From an uncultured Cryomorphaceae bacterium (lineage in GTDB: Bacteria > Bacteroidota > Bacteroidia > Flavobacteriales > Schleiferiaceae), in NCBI GenBank assembly GCA_913043005.1, contig CAJWKU010000007.1, positions 1-64,000 of the forward strand: a DNA stretch of 64,000 nucleotides. The letters are read 5' to 3'. Under the pieces are notes generated by a model. It was given only the letters and a program-made list of their open reading frames with translations. It was not told the origin of the DNA and made no database searches. This document shows, piece by piece, positions 1-8,475 of this stretch (position 1 is the stretch's first letter; every line of letters begins with the position of its first letter). Both the position numbers and the translations under genes were made by a program.

Positions 1-577
1 TTCTTTGAATATCTTCCTTTGAATTAAGTTTTCCAGAGAGAGAGAAGCCGCTAAAAACTCCTCCAGATAAATATCTTTCACGATATGTTTTGTACTCATC
101 GTTTATGAGCAAAGGGTTATCAAAATCTAAAAGAACTTCTCTTAAGGTTTTATCAAAAATATCAATCGCAACTTTTCCTTGTAACAAAAAATGCCATGAA
201 GCCAATATTCTCAGAGATTTTGAATCCCAAATTACCGGCTCAATTCTACCATCTCCATATATTCCATCTTTTGAAGACTTTATATTTCGGATATAATCTG
301 CCCACATACTTGTTGCATGGTGCTCAAATAAAGTGTCATTGAATATAAATATTTGATCTAAATTTTTTGAACCAATTTTTTCTAAACCCTCCAAATACCC
401 CGAAAATTCAAAATAAGTGTTGCTGCCCTTTTCTGCATGAAAATTATCATGGGGAGCATTTTCTATTACAAGGGATCTGGATTCATTTAAGCCTGAGCGA
501 TTTAGGAAAATGCTCCATAGTTTTTGCTTGCGATCATTGAAATCGTAGGCAACAAGAAGACAGCCCGTAGAAACCAT
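1..577 (-). CDS. Hypothetical glycosyltransferase-like protein, 3' end outside window
   Basis: The minus strand is open from an ATG at 577 to the window edge, giving at least 192 residues with the C-terminus missing. The start lies three bases after the stop of the Wzz-type gene, so it is probably the next gene of the polysaccharide operon. The N-terminus (MVSTGCLLVAYDFND) leads to a patch reading LVIENAPHDNF, then a YLEGLE segment and FIFNDTLF. This spacing (a self/neighbour 'N' patch, an embedded 'gaN' alpha segment, then a hydrophobic strand ending N-D) resembles the nucleotide-sugar fold of GT-A glycosyltransferases that act on polysaccharides. I cannot assign a family. No signal peptide or membrane helix is visible. 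The gene is real on reading-frame and operon grounds; the glycosyltransferase idea is inference. Confidence 0.7.
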   Translation of the reverse strand, partial: MVSTGCLLVAYDFNDRKQKLWSIFLNRSGLNESRSLVIENAPHDNFHAEKGSNTYFEFSGYLEGLEKIGSKNLDQIFIFNDTLFEHHATSMWADYIRNIKSSKDGIYGDGRIEPVIWDSKSLRILASWHFLLQGKVAIDIFDKTLREVLLDFDNPLLINDEYKTYRERYLSGGVFSGFSLSGKLNSKEDIQR

Positions 578-580
578 TAT

Positions 581-1621
581 TTAGTTATTCTCTCCTTCAG
601 GTAGTAAAGAAATAAACAGAACAAATACAATGGAAAACCCTGATCCAAAGACAAGCATCCATTGCCATATTTTTAGTCCAACTTTTGGCAGCGGAAATTG
701 AGGGACATCGACAATCTGTATGATAGGTGTCTGCTTTCTAAGGCCTATCTCTGCCAACTTTAGATTCTTTATAATTTCCCCATAAAGAGAAACACTAATT
801 TGAAGATCCACCAGAGACCTATTTTGATCTACCCGCAACGAAGCCCTGTTTGGATTGATATTGAGATCCGAAGAACTAGCTGACGAAGCCATATTGCTTT
901 GCATCATCATTTGGACAGAGTCTGCCTCCTTTTGCAAAACATGAAGGTTCAATCTAGCTTTTTTAGTCAACAGCTCAATATAATATTTTGAAGTCTCATC
1001 GATTAACTCTGTAGTTAATGCCTTGGCTAGATATTTATCTTTGTGCACAGCGCTTAGCTGTATGAGACTGAGTTTCTTTTCCGGTTTTTGAGCAGAAATA
1101 ACTTCATCAATCACGTATTTATAGGTAAGAAAAATAGCAGAGTCTTCAAGGCTATTGTAACCATCTCTATTTTTCGTGAAACTTAAATTTTCAAATATCT
1201 TTTTCTTACTGTGGGAAGTTCCAGCCCAAACTCTATTGGCCAATAGACCTTTTGTATTGTCATCAAACTCTACTTCTCGCAATAGGGTCTTCTCCACCTG
1301 ATTTCTTGTGGCAAATAGCTTTAGAAGAGACTCTCCCTTAAAAATACCCCCAGGGTTGTTGCCACCAACATCAATTCCAAATTGTTGAAGAATCATTTGC
1401 CATCCATTGGAATCATCATCCTCAACAGCGATCAATAACTCTGCTTTATGTTTTTGAGGGTGAAAATAGCCGTACAATCCTCCAATAAAAAGACCCAAAA
1501 TGGTTATTACTAGCCATGATCTCCATCTTTTGATAAGTAAGTCGCGAACACCTATTATCGATAGAATCCAATCCCCAAGGGTGACTTTCCCTCCTATAAA
1601 GTCTTTAAATGATGTACTCAT
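581..1621 (-). CDS. Wzz-type chain-length determinant / polysaccharide co-polymerase
   Basis: A 346-residue inner-membrane protein with the classic Wzz layout. A short cytoplasmic N-terminus precedes a first transmembrane helix near residues 35-53, then comes a long periplasmic, helix-rich middle (including a glutamine/serine-rich stretch near 240-265), and a second helix near 319-339 close to the C-terminus. The sequence before the second helix (IIQIVDVPQFPLPK) is the proline-rich segment typical of the family. Such proteins set polysaccharide chain length and couple the polymerase to the outer-membrane exporter. It overlaps the stop of the export gene by an ATGA junction, so the two are translationally coupled. 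There is no C-terminal tyrosine-kinase domain, so it is a Wzz-only form rather than a BY-kinase fusion. Confidence 0.88.
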   Translation of the reverse strand: MSTSFKDFIGGKVTLGDWILSIIGVRDLLIKRWRSWLVITILGLFIGGLYGYFHPQKHKAELLIAVEDDDSNGWQMILQQFGIDVGGNNPGGIFKGESLLKLFATRNQVEKTLLREVEFDDNTKGLLANRVWAGTSHSKKKIFENLSFTKNRDGYNSLEDSAIFLTYKYVIDEVISAQKPEKKLSLIQLSAVHKDKYLAKALTTELIDETSKYYIELLTKKARLNLHVLQKEADSVQMMMQSNMASSASSSDLNINPNRASLRVDQNRSLVDLQISVSLYGEIIKNLKLAEIGLRKQTPIIQIVDVPQFPLPKVGLKIWQWMLVFGSGFSIVFVLFISLLPEGENN

Positions 1622-3984
1622 GGTCTTAAAAGTTGAACTACTGCAATTGCCATAGTACTAATTGATGCTAAAACTCCTGAAATTGCAGCTAACTCAGCAG
1701 GGTCAATAATTCTCTCATTACCCAAAGCCTTTTGAGGGACAATAATCGTTGACCCTGGAACGACTCTAGGGCGAATTTTACGACCCAAAAATCGACGAGT
1801 CGATCGAGTTGAACCATTCGGATATACGACAAAAGCACTTTTACTAAGGCCTTCCTCTGAAACTCCTCCCGCCATTCTTAGATATTTATTGAAATTATTT
1901 ATCGAACTATATGATACGGTCTTTGGGAAATTGACTTCACCTTGAACTCGAACAATAGTAGTCTTCCCTGGAACATAAATCTCATCCATATCCTGTACAG
2001 TAAAGTCTCCCTTGCCATTTATTGCTTTTGGTGAAATTGAAATAGTATCTATTTTAAAGTAACGTCCATCTTTGAATTCTAAGTTAACACCTGTAACTCT
2101 TAGGGTATCAGAAATAGTTTTTTCTGATCGACGAATTAAATATGCACCATATTCATCAGCAAAAGGTGTTAACCCCCCAGACCTAGATAAAATTTCATTT
2201 AAATTTTCATATGGTTTCATTAAACCAAAAGACCCCTGACTTCTCACCTCACCTGATATGTATATGTGAGCAACATTGTCTCGAACACGGATTTTCTTAA
2301 TTGAGATTAAATCACCTGGATCTAATTTCATTTTTTTTGATTCCTCTAAACTCACGCATGATGATCTATAGGTTCTTCCCTTATTATTTTTTGTTGTAAT
2401 CTCAATTCTGTTCATATCAGCATCGCCAGTAAAGCCTCGCGCAAGGATAATTGCATCATATGCAGAAACACCGTCTCCCCATTTTAGTCTTCCAGGGCTA
2501 TTCACTTCTCCTGAAATAGTTATGAATTGATCTCTTTCAAAGTATTCGTTTAAAGGTATTAATACAGAATCTCCCTCGCTTATTAGATAAGTAGCAAACA
2601 AGGAATTTGGGACGTTTTGATAACTTCTTATTCCCAAAGTATCCATACTTGAAATTACTACCGAACTTCTATTGGCATCTTCTTTATATCCTCCTGCAAT
2701 TTGGATCAATTCAGACAAAGTAAGACCTTCATATGATCCATAGTAACCACTGATCTGAATACCTCCTGAAATAGCCACACGATTTCTATACCTATCATTT
2801 AATGTATCAGCAATGAGGTGATCTCCCCCTTTGAGTACAAAGGAATCAAAATCAGTTGTGGGAATGGAGTATGAGACAAACCCATTCTTACCAACGCGTT
2901 CTAAATATATTTTCTCTTTGAAAGCCTGTTCAGCAAATCCACCGGAAAGGGACATTATGGAGCTTAAAAGTTCACCTTCAATAATTTCATAGGTCATAGG
3001 GTTTCTAAATTCTCCATCTAAAATAACTCGACCATCGTACGTCGGAATGAACACCACATCACCATCCTCTAACCTCAGATCATCGGACTTTTTTCCGCTG
3101 CCCAATAATTCGTATAAGTCTATCTCACCAACAACTTCACCATTTCTAATCTGTAAGATTGATCTGTAGCTTCCTTTGGCGGCTGGACCTCCTGCAAGAT
3201 GAAGAACATGATACGGAGAGGCTATTCCTGGAACCGAATAACGACCTGGAACTTTAGCTCCAACAACCGTAATATCAACATTTCGAATCTCTTTCAACGT
3301 TATCGAGAGCTCTGATTTACCATTTTTAAGGGTATTGTAACCATTTCTACTCAGACGTTGAAAAATTTTAGCTTTTGCCTGTTCCAATGTCAAACCAGAG
3401 ATATTAACCATTCCTGAATAAGGTATATTTAAAGCACCACTTACCCCTACTGGTACATCAACGTTTAATTCCTGATAACCATAGATCGTTAACGACAAAA
3501 CATCTCCATTACCGACTATATAGGTCGGAGGAGTAGCGATAGTTAAGTTTGGAGCAAAGTCTAAACTTTTATTTCGAAATAAACTAGCCCCAAAAACATT
3601 AGAGTCCAAGGCATATAATCGCTCTAACCCCATAAGTTGAATAGACTCATTTTTATAATCCTTCAATGAATCTTGGAGGCGAATTAGTTTCATCGTTAAA
3701 ATTTGAGCCTGCTCCCCTGGGTCAATATGACCTGTTTCGGCTAACCTAAGGCGCAATTTTCTTATCTCAGCTTCAGACATGCCTTTCTTTTCCAAATCCT
3801 TGAATGCCTGAGCGGATGACATATTTTTTGCTTCAAAACTCTGCTTAAAAAGGATTATCTCATCTTCTCCAAGCTGATCAATACTAACTGAAGTCAGATT
3901 TTTTCTTGCAAACACATTTTGCGCAGAAGATATATTCGGAAGCAAAAAAAGCAATACGATTAGTACTATAAATTTAGTTTTCAT
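1618..3984 (-). CDS. Wza-type polysaccharide export protein with SLBB repeats
   Basis: A 788-residue exported protein beginning with a clear signal peptide (MKTKFIVLIVLLFLLPNISSAQ). Residues around 150-245 form the Poly_export domain (YIVGNGDVLSLTIYG), followed by several SLBB beta-grasp repeats, seen as recurring segments such as VNSPGRLKWGDG and VRSQGSFGLMKP. A hydrophobic helix near 765-785 ends the protein and may form the outer-membrane-crossing part, as the C-terminal helix does in Wza. It is about twice the length of E. coli Wza, as is usual for Bacteroidota exporters with extra SLBB domains. The start overlaps the upstream glycosyltransferase by 11 bases and the end overlaps the Wzz-type gene by four. 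Role: outer-membrane channel for the polysaccharide made by this cluster. Confidence 0.92.
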   Translation of the reverse strand: MKTKFIVLIVLLFLLPNISSAQNVFARKNLTSVSIDQLGEDEIILFKQSFEAKNMSSAQAFKDLEKKGMSEAEIRKLRLRLAETGHIDPGEQAQILTMKLIRLQDSLKDYKNESIQLMGLERLYALDSNVFGASLFRNKSLDFAPNLTIATPPTYIVGNGDVLSLTIYGYQELNVDVPVGVSGALNIPYSGMVNISGLTLEQAKAKIFQRLSRNGYNTLKNGKSELSITLKEIRNVDITVVGAKVPGRYSVPGIASPYHVLHLAGGPAAKGSYRSILQIRNGEVVGEIDLYELLGSGKKSDDLRLEDGDVVFIPTYDGRVILDGEFRNPMTYEIIEGELLSSIMSLSGGFAEQAFKEKIYLERVGKNGFVSYSIPTTDFDSFVLKGGDHLIADTLNDRYRNRVAISGGIQISGYYGSYEGLTLSELIQIAGGYKEDANRSSVVISSMDTLGIRSYQNVPNSLFATYLISEGDSVLIPLNEYFERDQFITISGEVNSPGRLKWGDGVSAYDAIILARGFTGDADMNRIEITTKNNKGRTYRSSCVSLEESKKMKLDPGDLISIKKIRVRDNVAHIYISGEVRSQGSFGLMKPYENLNEILSRSGGLTPFADEYGAYLIRRSEKTISDTLRVTGVNLEFKDGRYFKIDTISISPKAINGKGDFTVQDMDEIYVPGKTTIVRVQGEVNFPKTVSYSSINNFNKYLRMAGGVSEEGLSKSAFVVYPNGSTRSTRRFLGRKIRPRVVPGSTIIVPQKALGNERIIDPAELAAISGVLASISTMAIAVVQLLRP

Positions 3985-4843
3985 TTCTATCTTTTTGTAA
4001 AATAATTTGAAGATTATCGGGTGTCTCTTGCCCTTTTTCTCTCCTTAATTTTGAATAAATGTAGGAATTCCATTTTACTGGGAGCCTTCTCACAATTTGT
4101 TTCGCAATAACATGCCTCATAAATTGACTGTAAGTAAACAGACCTATATGTCTCAGATACTTCAATGCTTGAAGTTCTCCTTTTCTATATCGCCTTGAAC
4201 TCCTCCTTGAGACCAAGTCATTTCCGCCGCGCATGTAGACATAGACCTCAGAGCTATTTGAAACATTAAGATCATTAACGAGAAAATGTCCCCAAAGGCA
4301 ATAGTCTTCATTGGCCTCAACTTGAGGGAATCCTCCAAACTTTACAAAAGCTGACTTTTTAAAAGCAACACTCGGGCCATTGAATGGATTCCTTGACTTT
4401 GAAAATCTTAATATTTCTCTTTTTTTCAGCGGAACAGAACGAAGACCAAAATTCTTTGTAAAATCCTGAGAAAACTCTTGAGCCTGGCCTCCATGTAAAT
4501 CTAAAGACTGGTCATTTTGAAAAGCAGACTCAGTAAATTCAACCCTCTCCCTGGGGTATAAATCATCAGTATCAATTTTTAATACAATGTCTGTATTTAT
4601 TTTATCTACTGCTATATTTAATGCTTTTGGTAAGCCAAAAACATTTGATTGATTCATTTTTAACCATTTAACTTGAGGAAATACATCACACACCTGGGTG
4701 AGTTCATTACCTATTTCACCTTCTATGACACCCACGCATTCATCCAAAAGCCGTGTTTGATCTGTTAGAATACTATCAAGAGCTTGTCGCAGAAAAATAG
4801 GATTGTCCCCATTGTAGACTGAAAACACACCGCCAATTCGCAT
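3974..4843 (-). CDS. Family 2 glycosyltransferase
   Basis: A 289-residue GT-A glycosyltransferase. The N-terminus (GGVFSVYNGDNPIFLRQAL) is the usual GT2 opening, and the metal-binding DxD-type motif is seen as DTDD at residues 91-94 in the context LKIDTDDLY, typical of WcaA-like enzymes. A later segment with NPFNGPSVAF and EDYCLWG is the acceptor/base region of this subgroup. No signal peptide or membrane helix is present, so it should act on the cytoplasmic face, adding a sugar to the lipid-linked precursor started by the upstream sugar transferase. It lies six bases after that gene and overlaps the exporter gene by 11 bases. The sugar donor cannot be told from sequence. Confidence 0.88.
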   Translation of the reverse strand: MRIGGVFSVYNGDNPIFLRQALDSILTDQTRLLDECVGVIEGEIGNELTQVCDVFPQVKWLKMNQSNVFGLPKALNIAVDKINTDIVLKIDTDDLYPRERVEFTESAFQNDQSLDLHGGQAQEFSQDFTKNFGLRSVPLKKREILRFSKSRNPFNGPSVAFKKSAFVKFGGFPQVEANEDYCLWGHFLVNDLNVSNSSEVYVYMRGGNDLVSRRSSRRYRKGELQALKYLRHIGLFTYSQFMRHVIAKQIVRRLPVKWNSYIYSKLRREKGQETPDNLQIILQKDRNEN

Positions 4844-4849
4844 ATGTGA

Positions 4850-5422
4850 TTAACCTATTGCTTGGATTGTTTTCCACATAATTTTCAAATCCATGGAAAA
4901 ACTTGCCTTGTCCACGTATTCAATATCAAAGGGTAATTTCTTCTCAGTATCATTAGGGGTTGCATCAGGTAAATTAATCTGAGCTAGACCTGTTATTCCT
5001 GGAAGTGCTTTGTGCCTTATCTCATAGTCTTTGTACAACTTGCCAAAATTAGCAACCAAATGAGGCCGCTCAGGCCTAGGCCCCACCCAGCTCATATCTC
5101 CTTGTAGAATATTAAAAATCTGAGGTAATTCATCTATCCTCCATCTTCTTAGATGGCGACCTATCCGAAAGATCTGAGGGTCATTCTTTGTCATTCCAGC
5201 AAGATCCCCACTGGCATCCTTGACCAAGGTTCTTAGTTTTAAAATTTTAAAAGATTTTCCATTCTTACCTATTCTGTTTTGTGAGTAAAAAACTCCACCA
5301 CCGGTTGTTAATATGATAAGAATCCCACCTATGATCATAAGCACCAGCGCAAATGGCAAAACCAGTACTGAGATAAAAACGTCCAAGGATCGTTTTAAAC
5401 TGCTCGATAGATAGCTATTCAT
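4850..5422 (-). CDS. Initiating polyprenyl-phosphate sugar-phosphate transferase (PglC/WcaJ core)
   Basis: A 190-residue minimal bacterial sugar transferase. It has the N-terminal KRSLDVF motif leading into one re-entrant membrane helix (residues about 14-38), the FKILKLRT motif at 59-65, the RIDELPQ catalytic region near 95-101 and the WVGPRPERP motif at 112-120. These enzymes transfer a sugar-1-phosphate from a UDP-sugar to undecaprenyl phosphate and so start each repeat unit. Being short, it is of the PglC type without the N-terminal four-helix domain of WcaJ. It follows a 191-base gap and has a candidate promoter box only nine bases before the ATG, so it probably heads the transcript that runs through the glycosyltransferase, exporter and chain-length genes. 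Confidence 0.93.
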   Translation of the reverse strand: MNSYLSSSLKRSLDVFISVLVLPFALVLMIIGGILIILTTGGGVFYSQNRIGKNGKSFKILKLRTLVKDASGDLAGMTKNDPQIFRIGRHLRRWRIDELPQIFNILQGDMSWVGPRPERPHLVANFGKLYKDYEIRHKALPGITGLAQINLPDATPNDTEKKLPFDIEYVDKASFSMDLKIMWKTIQAIG

Positions 5423-5613
5423 AGGAGATGCAAAAGTAAGCTTCTAAAAGTCCTTGATTGCAAGGGTTTAAAAAAAAAATAAGTGAAGCACAAAACACAG
5501 AGCTACCAAGTTGATTTCTACAAATTTAGAGCAATTGTATTACGTATTCGCATACTTGTATTGTAAAGCAACTATTATTTTTTAATATTTTTTACTTAAT
5601 CCACCGCCTTGTA
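5423..5613. other. Longest intergenic gap of the polysaccharide locus
   Basis: This 191-base, strongly AT-rich gap separates the flippase gene stop from the sugar-transferase start, both on the minus strand. It contains a homopolymer run of A near 5471 and no open frame, tRNA-like fold or long inverted repeat that I can see. The only signal I can support is the candidate minus-strand promoter listed separately at its low-coordinate end. Confidence 0.6.
5431..5463 (-). promoter_or_regulatory. Bacteroidota-type promoter for the sugar-transferase operon
   Basis: On the minus strand TACTTTTG (5438 to 5431) fits the Bacteroidota -7 consensus TAnnTTTG. A TTG lies upstream at 5463-5461 with 22 bases between, near the usual -33 spacing. 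The box ends only eight bases before the ATG at 5422, so the transcript would have almost no leader. The motif match is seen directly; promoter activity is inference. Confidence 0.5.
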
Positions 5614-6927
5614 TTATCGCTTTAAATGATCTAAGACTAAACTCAATTTCCATTCATTGATATTCCAAAACTTTAGACCTCGATTTTTGCACATTCCGCT
5701 GTAAAGGATTAATAAAATTATTTCGGTCAATATTAAAGCTACTATCGCTCCCTTTAAACCATAAGACGATATCAGAAATAAGTTCAATGCTATTGCTGTT
5801 ACCGAAGCGACTATTGTTACCCTAAGAACATCATTATCATAACCTAAATTCAACAAAAATGATGATCCAATAAGATGGTTCAAAACTGAGATTAACGGCA
5901 AAAATGCGATGAGTTGATATACGCCTGCAGCATCGATAAATTCGGGTCCAAAAAAGAAATCAATGAGCCATGGACAGATGAGCCATAAAGAACTACTAGC
6001 AATAGTAACAATAATTAGAAGTAATGGTATCGATTGGTTTAACGATTTAGTTCCCTCTTGGATATTTGACCTCAATTGCACTCCCAACACAGGGAAAAGT
6101 GCCTGAAGAATTGGAACCGAGACTAGAACTTGAATAACATTCATCATCCTCCAGCCCAGAGAAAAAATACCTACCTGAGAATATGAAACGAATGAAGCTA
6201 AAATGATAATGCTAACCGTTTGATTGAGGTTATTAATAAGACTTGATAAAAAAACTAATCGCTCACTCCAAAGCCTATGGAACATTGACCGATTAAAATG
6301 AATTTTTAATGGCATTTTTAGTCTCAGTCTCAAATATAACAAACTCAAAAATGCAGAAAGAATAGTAGAAAGAGATATAAAAAGGGGATACAAATAACTG
6401 TCATTTACCGAGCGTATCAATAGAAATATAAGCACTAAAAAAAAGGTCTTAGGAATTATATTTAACCATACCAATTCCTTCATCCTTCTGATACCCTGCA
6501 CAAACCAATTTGGCATCAATGCCCAACCGGCAGCTACTGCAAATGTTGACCAGGCCACTTTATAATGCTCATTGCCATCAGGTATTAAAACAAGAAGAAT
6601 AGAATATACTGAGGCTGCAATTAAAAGCAGTAGAATCTTAGATGATTGGATCTCTACAAAAAAAACCTTGAGATCAGAGGTTCTCTTCACTAACTCTGGA
6701 ACCCTACGTGTGGCTGAGGCGTCAAATCCATAGATAACAAACAACGTAAAGTACCCAACTAAAACGCTGTAAAAATTTATAACACCAAACTCCTGGGTTC
6801 CAATTATTCTTCCAACAAAAGGAAGAGTGATAATGGGAAAGGCATAGTTGAGAAATTGAAGGATACCGTTAGCCATAACATTGCTTCCAATGCCGTTACC
6901 AGCTTCACCTTCTTTCTTATCATCCAT
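5614..6927 (-). CDS. Wzx-type oligosaccharide flippase
   Basis: A 437-residue polytopic membrane protein with about twelve hydrophobic segments and the layout of the MOP-superfamily polysaccharide flippases. The first helix region carries NGILQFLNYAFPIITLPFVGR, cut here to its key features: an asparagine-rich entry and the conserved FVGRIIG end. The pattern GTQEFGVINFY just after it is the common 'G..FG...' signature of Wzx proteins. Role: moves the undecaprenyl-diphosphate-linked repeat unit from the cytoplasmic to the periplasmic face. It overlaps the acyltransferase gene by eight bases, so those two are co-translated. No Wzy polymerase is evident in the window; one may lie beyond the low-coordinate edge or elsewhere. 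Confidence 0.9.
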   Translation of the reverse strand: MDDKKEGEAGNGIGSNVMANGILQFLNYAFPIITLPFVGRIIGTQEFGVINFYSVLVGYFTLFVIYGFDASATRRVPELVKRTSDLKVFFVEIQSSKILLLLIAASVYSILLVLIPDGNEHYKVAWSTFAVAAGWALMPNWFVQGIRRMKELVWLNIIPKTFFLVLIFLLIRSVNDSYLYPLFISLSTILSAFLSLLYLRLRLKMPLKIHFNRSMFHRLWSERLVFLSSLINNLNQTVSIIILASFVSYSQVGIFSLGWRMMNVIQVLVSVPILQALFPVLGVQLRSNIQEGTKSLNQSIPLLLIIVTIASSSLWLICPWLIDFFFGPEFIDAAGVYQLIAFLPLISVLNHLIGSSFLLNLGYDNDVLRVTIVASVTAIALNLFLISSYGLKGAIVALILTEIILLILYSGMCKNRGLKFWNINEWKLSLVLDHLKR

Positions 6928-7633
6928 TGGTTAAGTTTCTTTGCATCCAAGCATGAACATCTTTAGATAGTTTCTCACCATTGTCTCCAGAAAAAGCATC
7001 ACCAATTGTTAAATCAACATGCCATTTCGGTCGCATAAACATTCTTAGTAAGTGAGGAATAAATTTTTCTTTACCCACCCAAGCCATCTCAGGATCAGAA
7101 TATTCAATGACAAATGGAACAATTGGAACTTGCATCTGAGCAGCAGTGTAAAACATACCGGGGTTAAAATCTAGCAATCCACTGTATGATGTTGTGCCTT
7201 CAGGAAAAACCACAGGACTTAATCCTCTTGAAATACTTTTTGCCAAATCTTTTCTCGCGTTAGACCGGGACTCCTTATCGTTTCTTTGGACAAATACGGT
7301 ATCCAGAGCCTGCGCTGCTTGATATATAATGGGCCATTTTTTTATTTCTGCTTTACTCAAAAAAACGGTAGGTGTTCCGCTCAGAATAAACAGCACATCT
7401 GCATAAGATCTGTGATTCCCCATTAAAATAGCGGCAAATTCCGGTTTTAAACCACTTTTTACTTTTATTTTAATACCCATCAAGAATAAAAAGGATTTAC
7501 GCCACACAGAATAGATACCGTGTCTAATCTTTATAGAGGCTCCCAATAACTTCGCGATAAACGCAAGGCCAATAGCTAATAGGCATGAAATTATAAAAAC
7601 AGGGATTCTGTAAATAAGTCGAAAAATAACCAT
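6920..7633 (-). CDS. PlsC-type lysophospholipid acyltransferase
   Basis: A 237-residue membrane-associated acyltransferase. It has an N-terminal hydrophobic helix (residues about 8-30), the HX4D catalytic motif as NHRSYAD at 73-79, and the FPEGT substrate-binding motif at 143-147. These are the signatures of 1-acyl-glycerol-3-phosphate acyltransferases (PlsC) and related enzymes, which add the second acyl chain to make phosphatidic acid or acylate other lipids. It lies seven bases after the TerC gene and overlaps the flippase gene by eight bases. The placement inside a polysaccharide locus leaves open that it acts on a lipid or glycan made here rather than on bulk phospholipid; sequence alone does not decide. 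Confidence 0.85.
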   Translation of the reverse strand: MVIFRLIYRIPVFIISCLLAIGLAFIAKLLGASIKIRHGIYSVWRKSFLFLMGIKIKVKSGLKPEFAAILMGNHRSYADVLFILSGTPTVFLSKAEIKKWPIIYQAAQALDTVFVQRNDKESRSNARKDLAKSISRGLSPVVFPEGTTSYSGLLDFNPGMFYTAAQMQVPIVPFVIEYSDPEMAWVGKEKFIPHLLRMFMRPKWHVDLTIGDAFSGDNGEKLSKDVHAWMQRNLTNG

Positions 7634-7640
7634 CGCCAGA

Positions 7641-8372
7641 CTAACCTCTGCGCAGTCTAGCGCGCATATTAATCAATTCGACAAGCAACGAAAAGCCAAC
7701 CGCTGCATAGATATATGACTTAGGAACGTGGATTTCAATAGCTTCAAATATTAAAATGAAGCCGATTAGAATCAAAAAAGTCAAAGCCAATATTTGCAAT
7801 GAAGGAAATTTTTCTACTAAGTCCGAAACAACACCACTAAAACAAAGCATTACAACCATAGCAACAACAATCGCCGCGATCATTATGGGTAAATTATCAG
7901 TCATACCAATCGCTGTAAGAATGCTATCAAAACTAAATACAATATCTAAAAGAGCTATCTGAATAATGATTCCTACTAAATTCTTTCTAATATTTAGTTT
8001 CGAACCGATTTCAGGATGCTCTTTCTCGACAAAAAGATAAAGTTCTTTAACTGATTTAATCAATAAAAACATACCTCCGGAAAACAATATCAATCCACGT
8101 CCCGTCAGATCAAATCCACTAATTTCAGCAAATGGCTCCGTTAAGCCCATTATCCATTTTATGCTTAGTAGCATTAATATTCTTGTTACTAACGCAAGAC
8201 CAATACCAAAAAATCTCGCGCGAGCCCTGATCTCTTTGGGTAATTTATTGGTGAGAATACTTATGAATATGATATTATCAATACCCAGTATAACCTCCAT
8301 CAAAGACAGGGTTAAAAAAGCAAAAAGCATATCAAGGGTTAAAAGATGTTCCATCTTAATTAATTCCAGCAT
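7641..8372 (-). CDS. TerC-family integral membrane protein
   Basis: A 243-residue polytopic membrane protein of the TerC family. The signature LEVILGIDNIIFISIL-type segment (seen as EVILGIDNIIF) sits near the N-terminus, and a second acidic membrane motif reads DIVFSFDSILTAIGMT, as in all TerC proteins. Family members were first linked to tellurite resistance; characterised bacillus homologues export manganese and help load metal into secreted enzymes. The annotated ATG at 8372 gives MLELIKMEHLL; an in-frame ATG at 8354 is a more usual start for the family. It is the first gene of the minus-strand run leading into the acyltransferase and flippase genes. Confidence 0.9.
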   Translation of the reverse strand: MLELIKMEHLLTLDMLFAFLTLSLMEVILGIDNIIFISILTNKLPKEIRARARFFGIGLALVTRILMLLSIKWIMGLTEPFAEISGFDLTGRGLILFSGGMFLLIKSVKELYLFVEKEHPEIGSKLNIRKNLVGIIIQIALLDIVFSFDSILTAIGMTDNLPIMIAAIVVAMVVMLCFSGVVSDLVEKFPSLQILALTFLILIGFILIFEAIEIHVPKSYIYAAVGFSLLVELINMRARLRRG

Positions 8373-8419
8373 TTATTCTTAAGACGATAAAAGTAACGCT
8401 TATCGAACTCTTATACTAA

Positions 8420-8456
8420 GAATCCCCTTGGTTATGAGTGATAATCAAGGGGATTC
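8420..8456 (-). terminator. Hairpin downstream of giant T9SS gene
   Basis: An inverted repeat with 11-base perfect outer arms (GAATCCCCTTG at 8420-8430 and CAAGGGGATTC at 8446-8456), extended inward by TTAT/ATAA around a five-base loop. It lies 20 bases past the stop of the minus-strand T9SS gene. There is no long T run after it, so it may act as a weak or two-way terminator or as an mRNA 3'-end stabiliser. Confidence 0.6.
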
Positions 8457-8475
8457 AAACGATGAATTAAATCGG

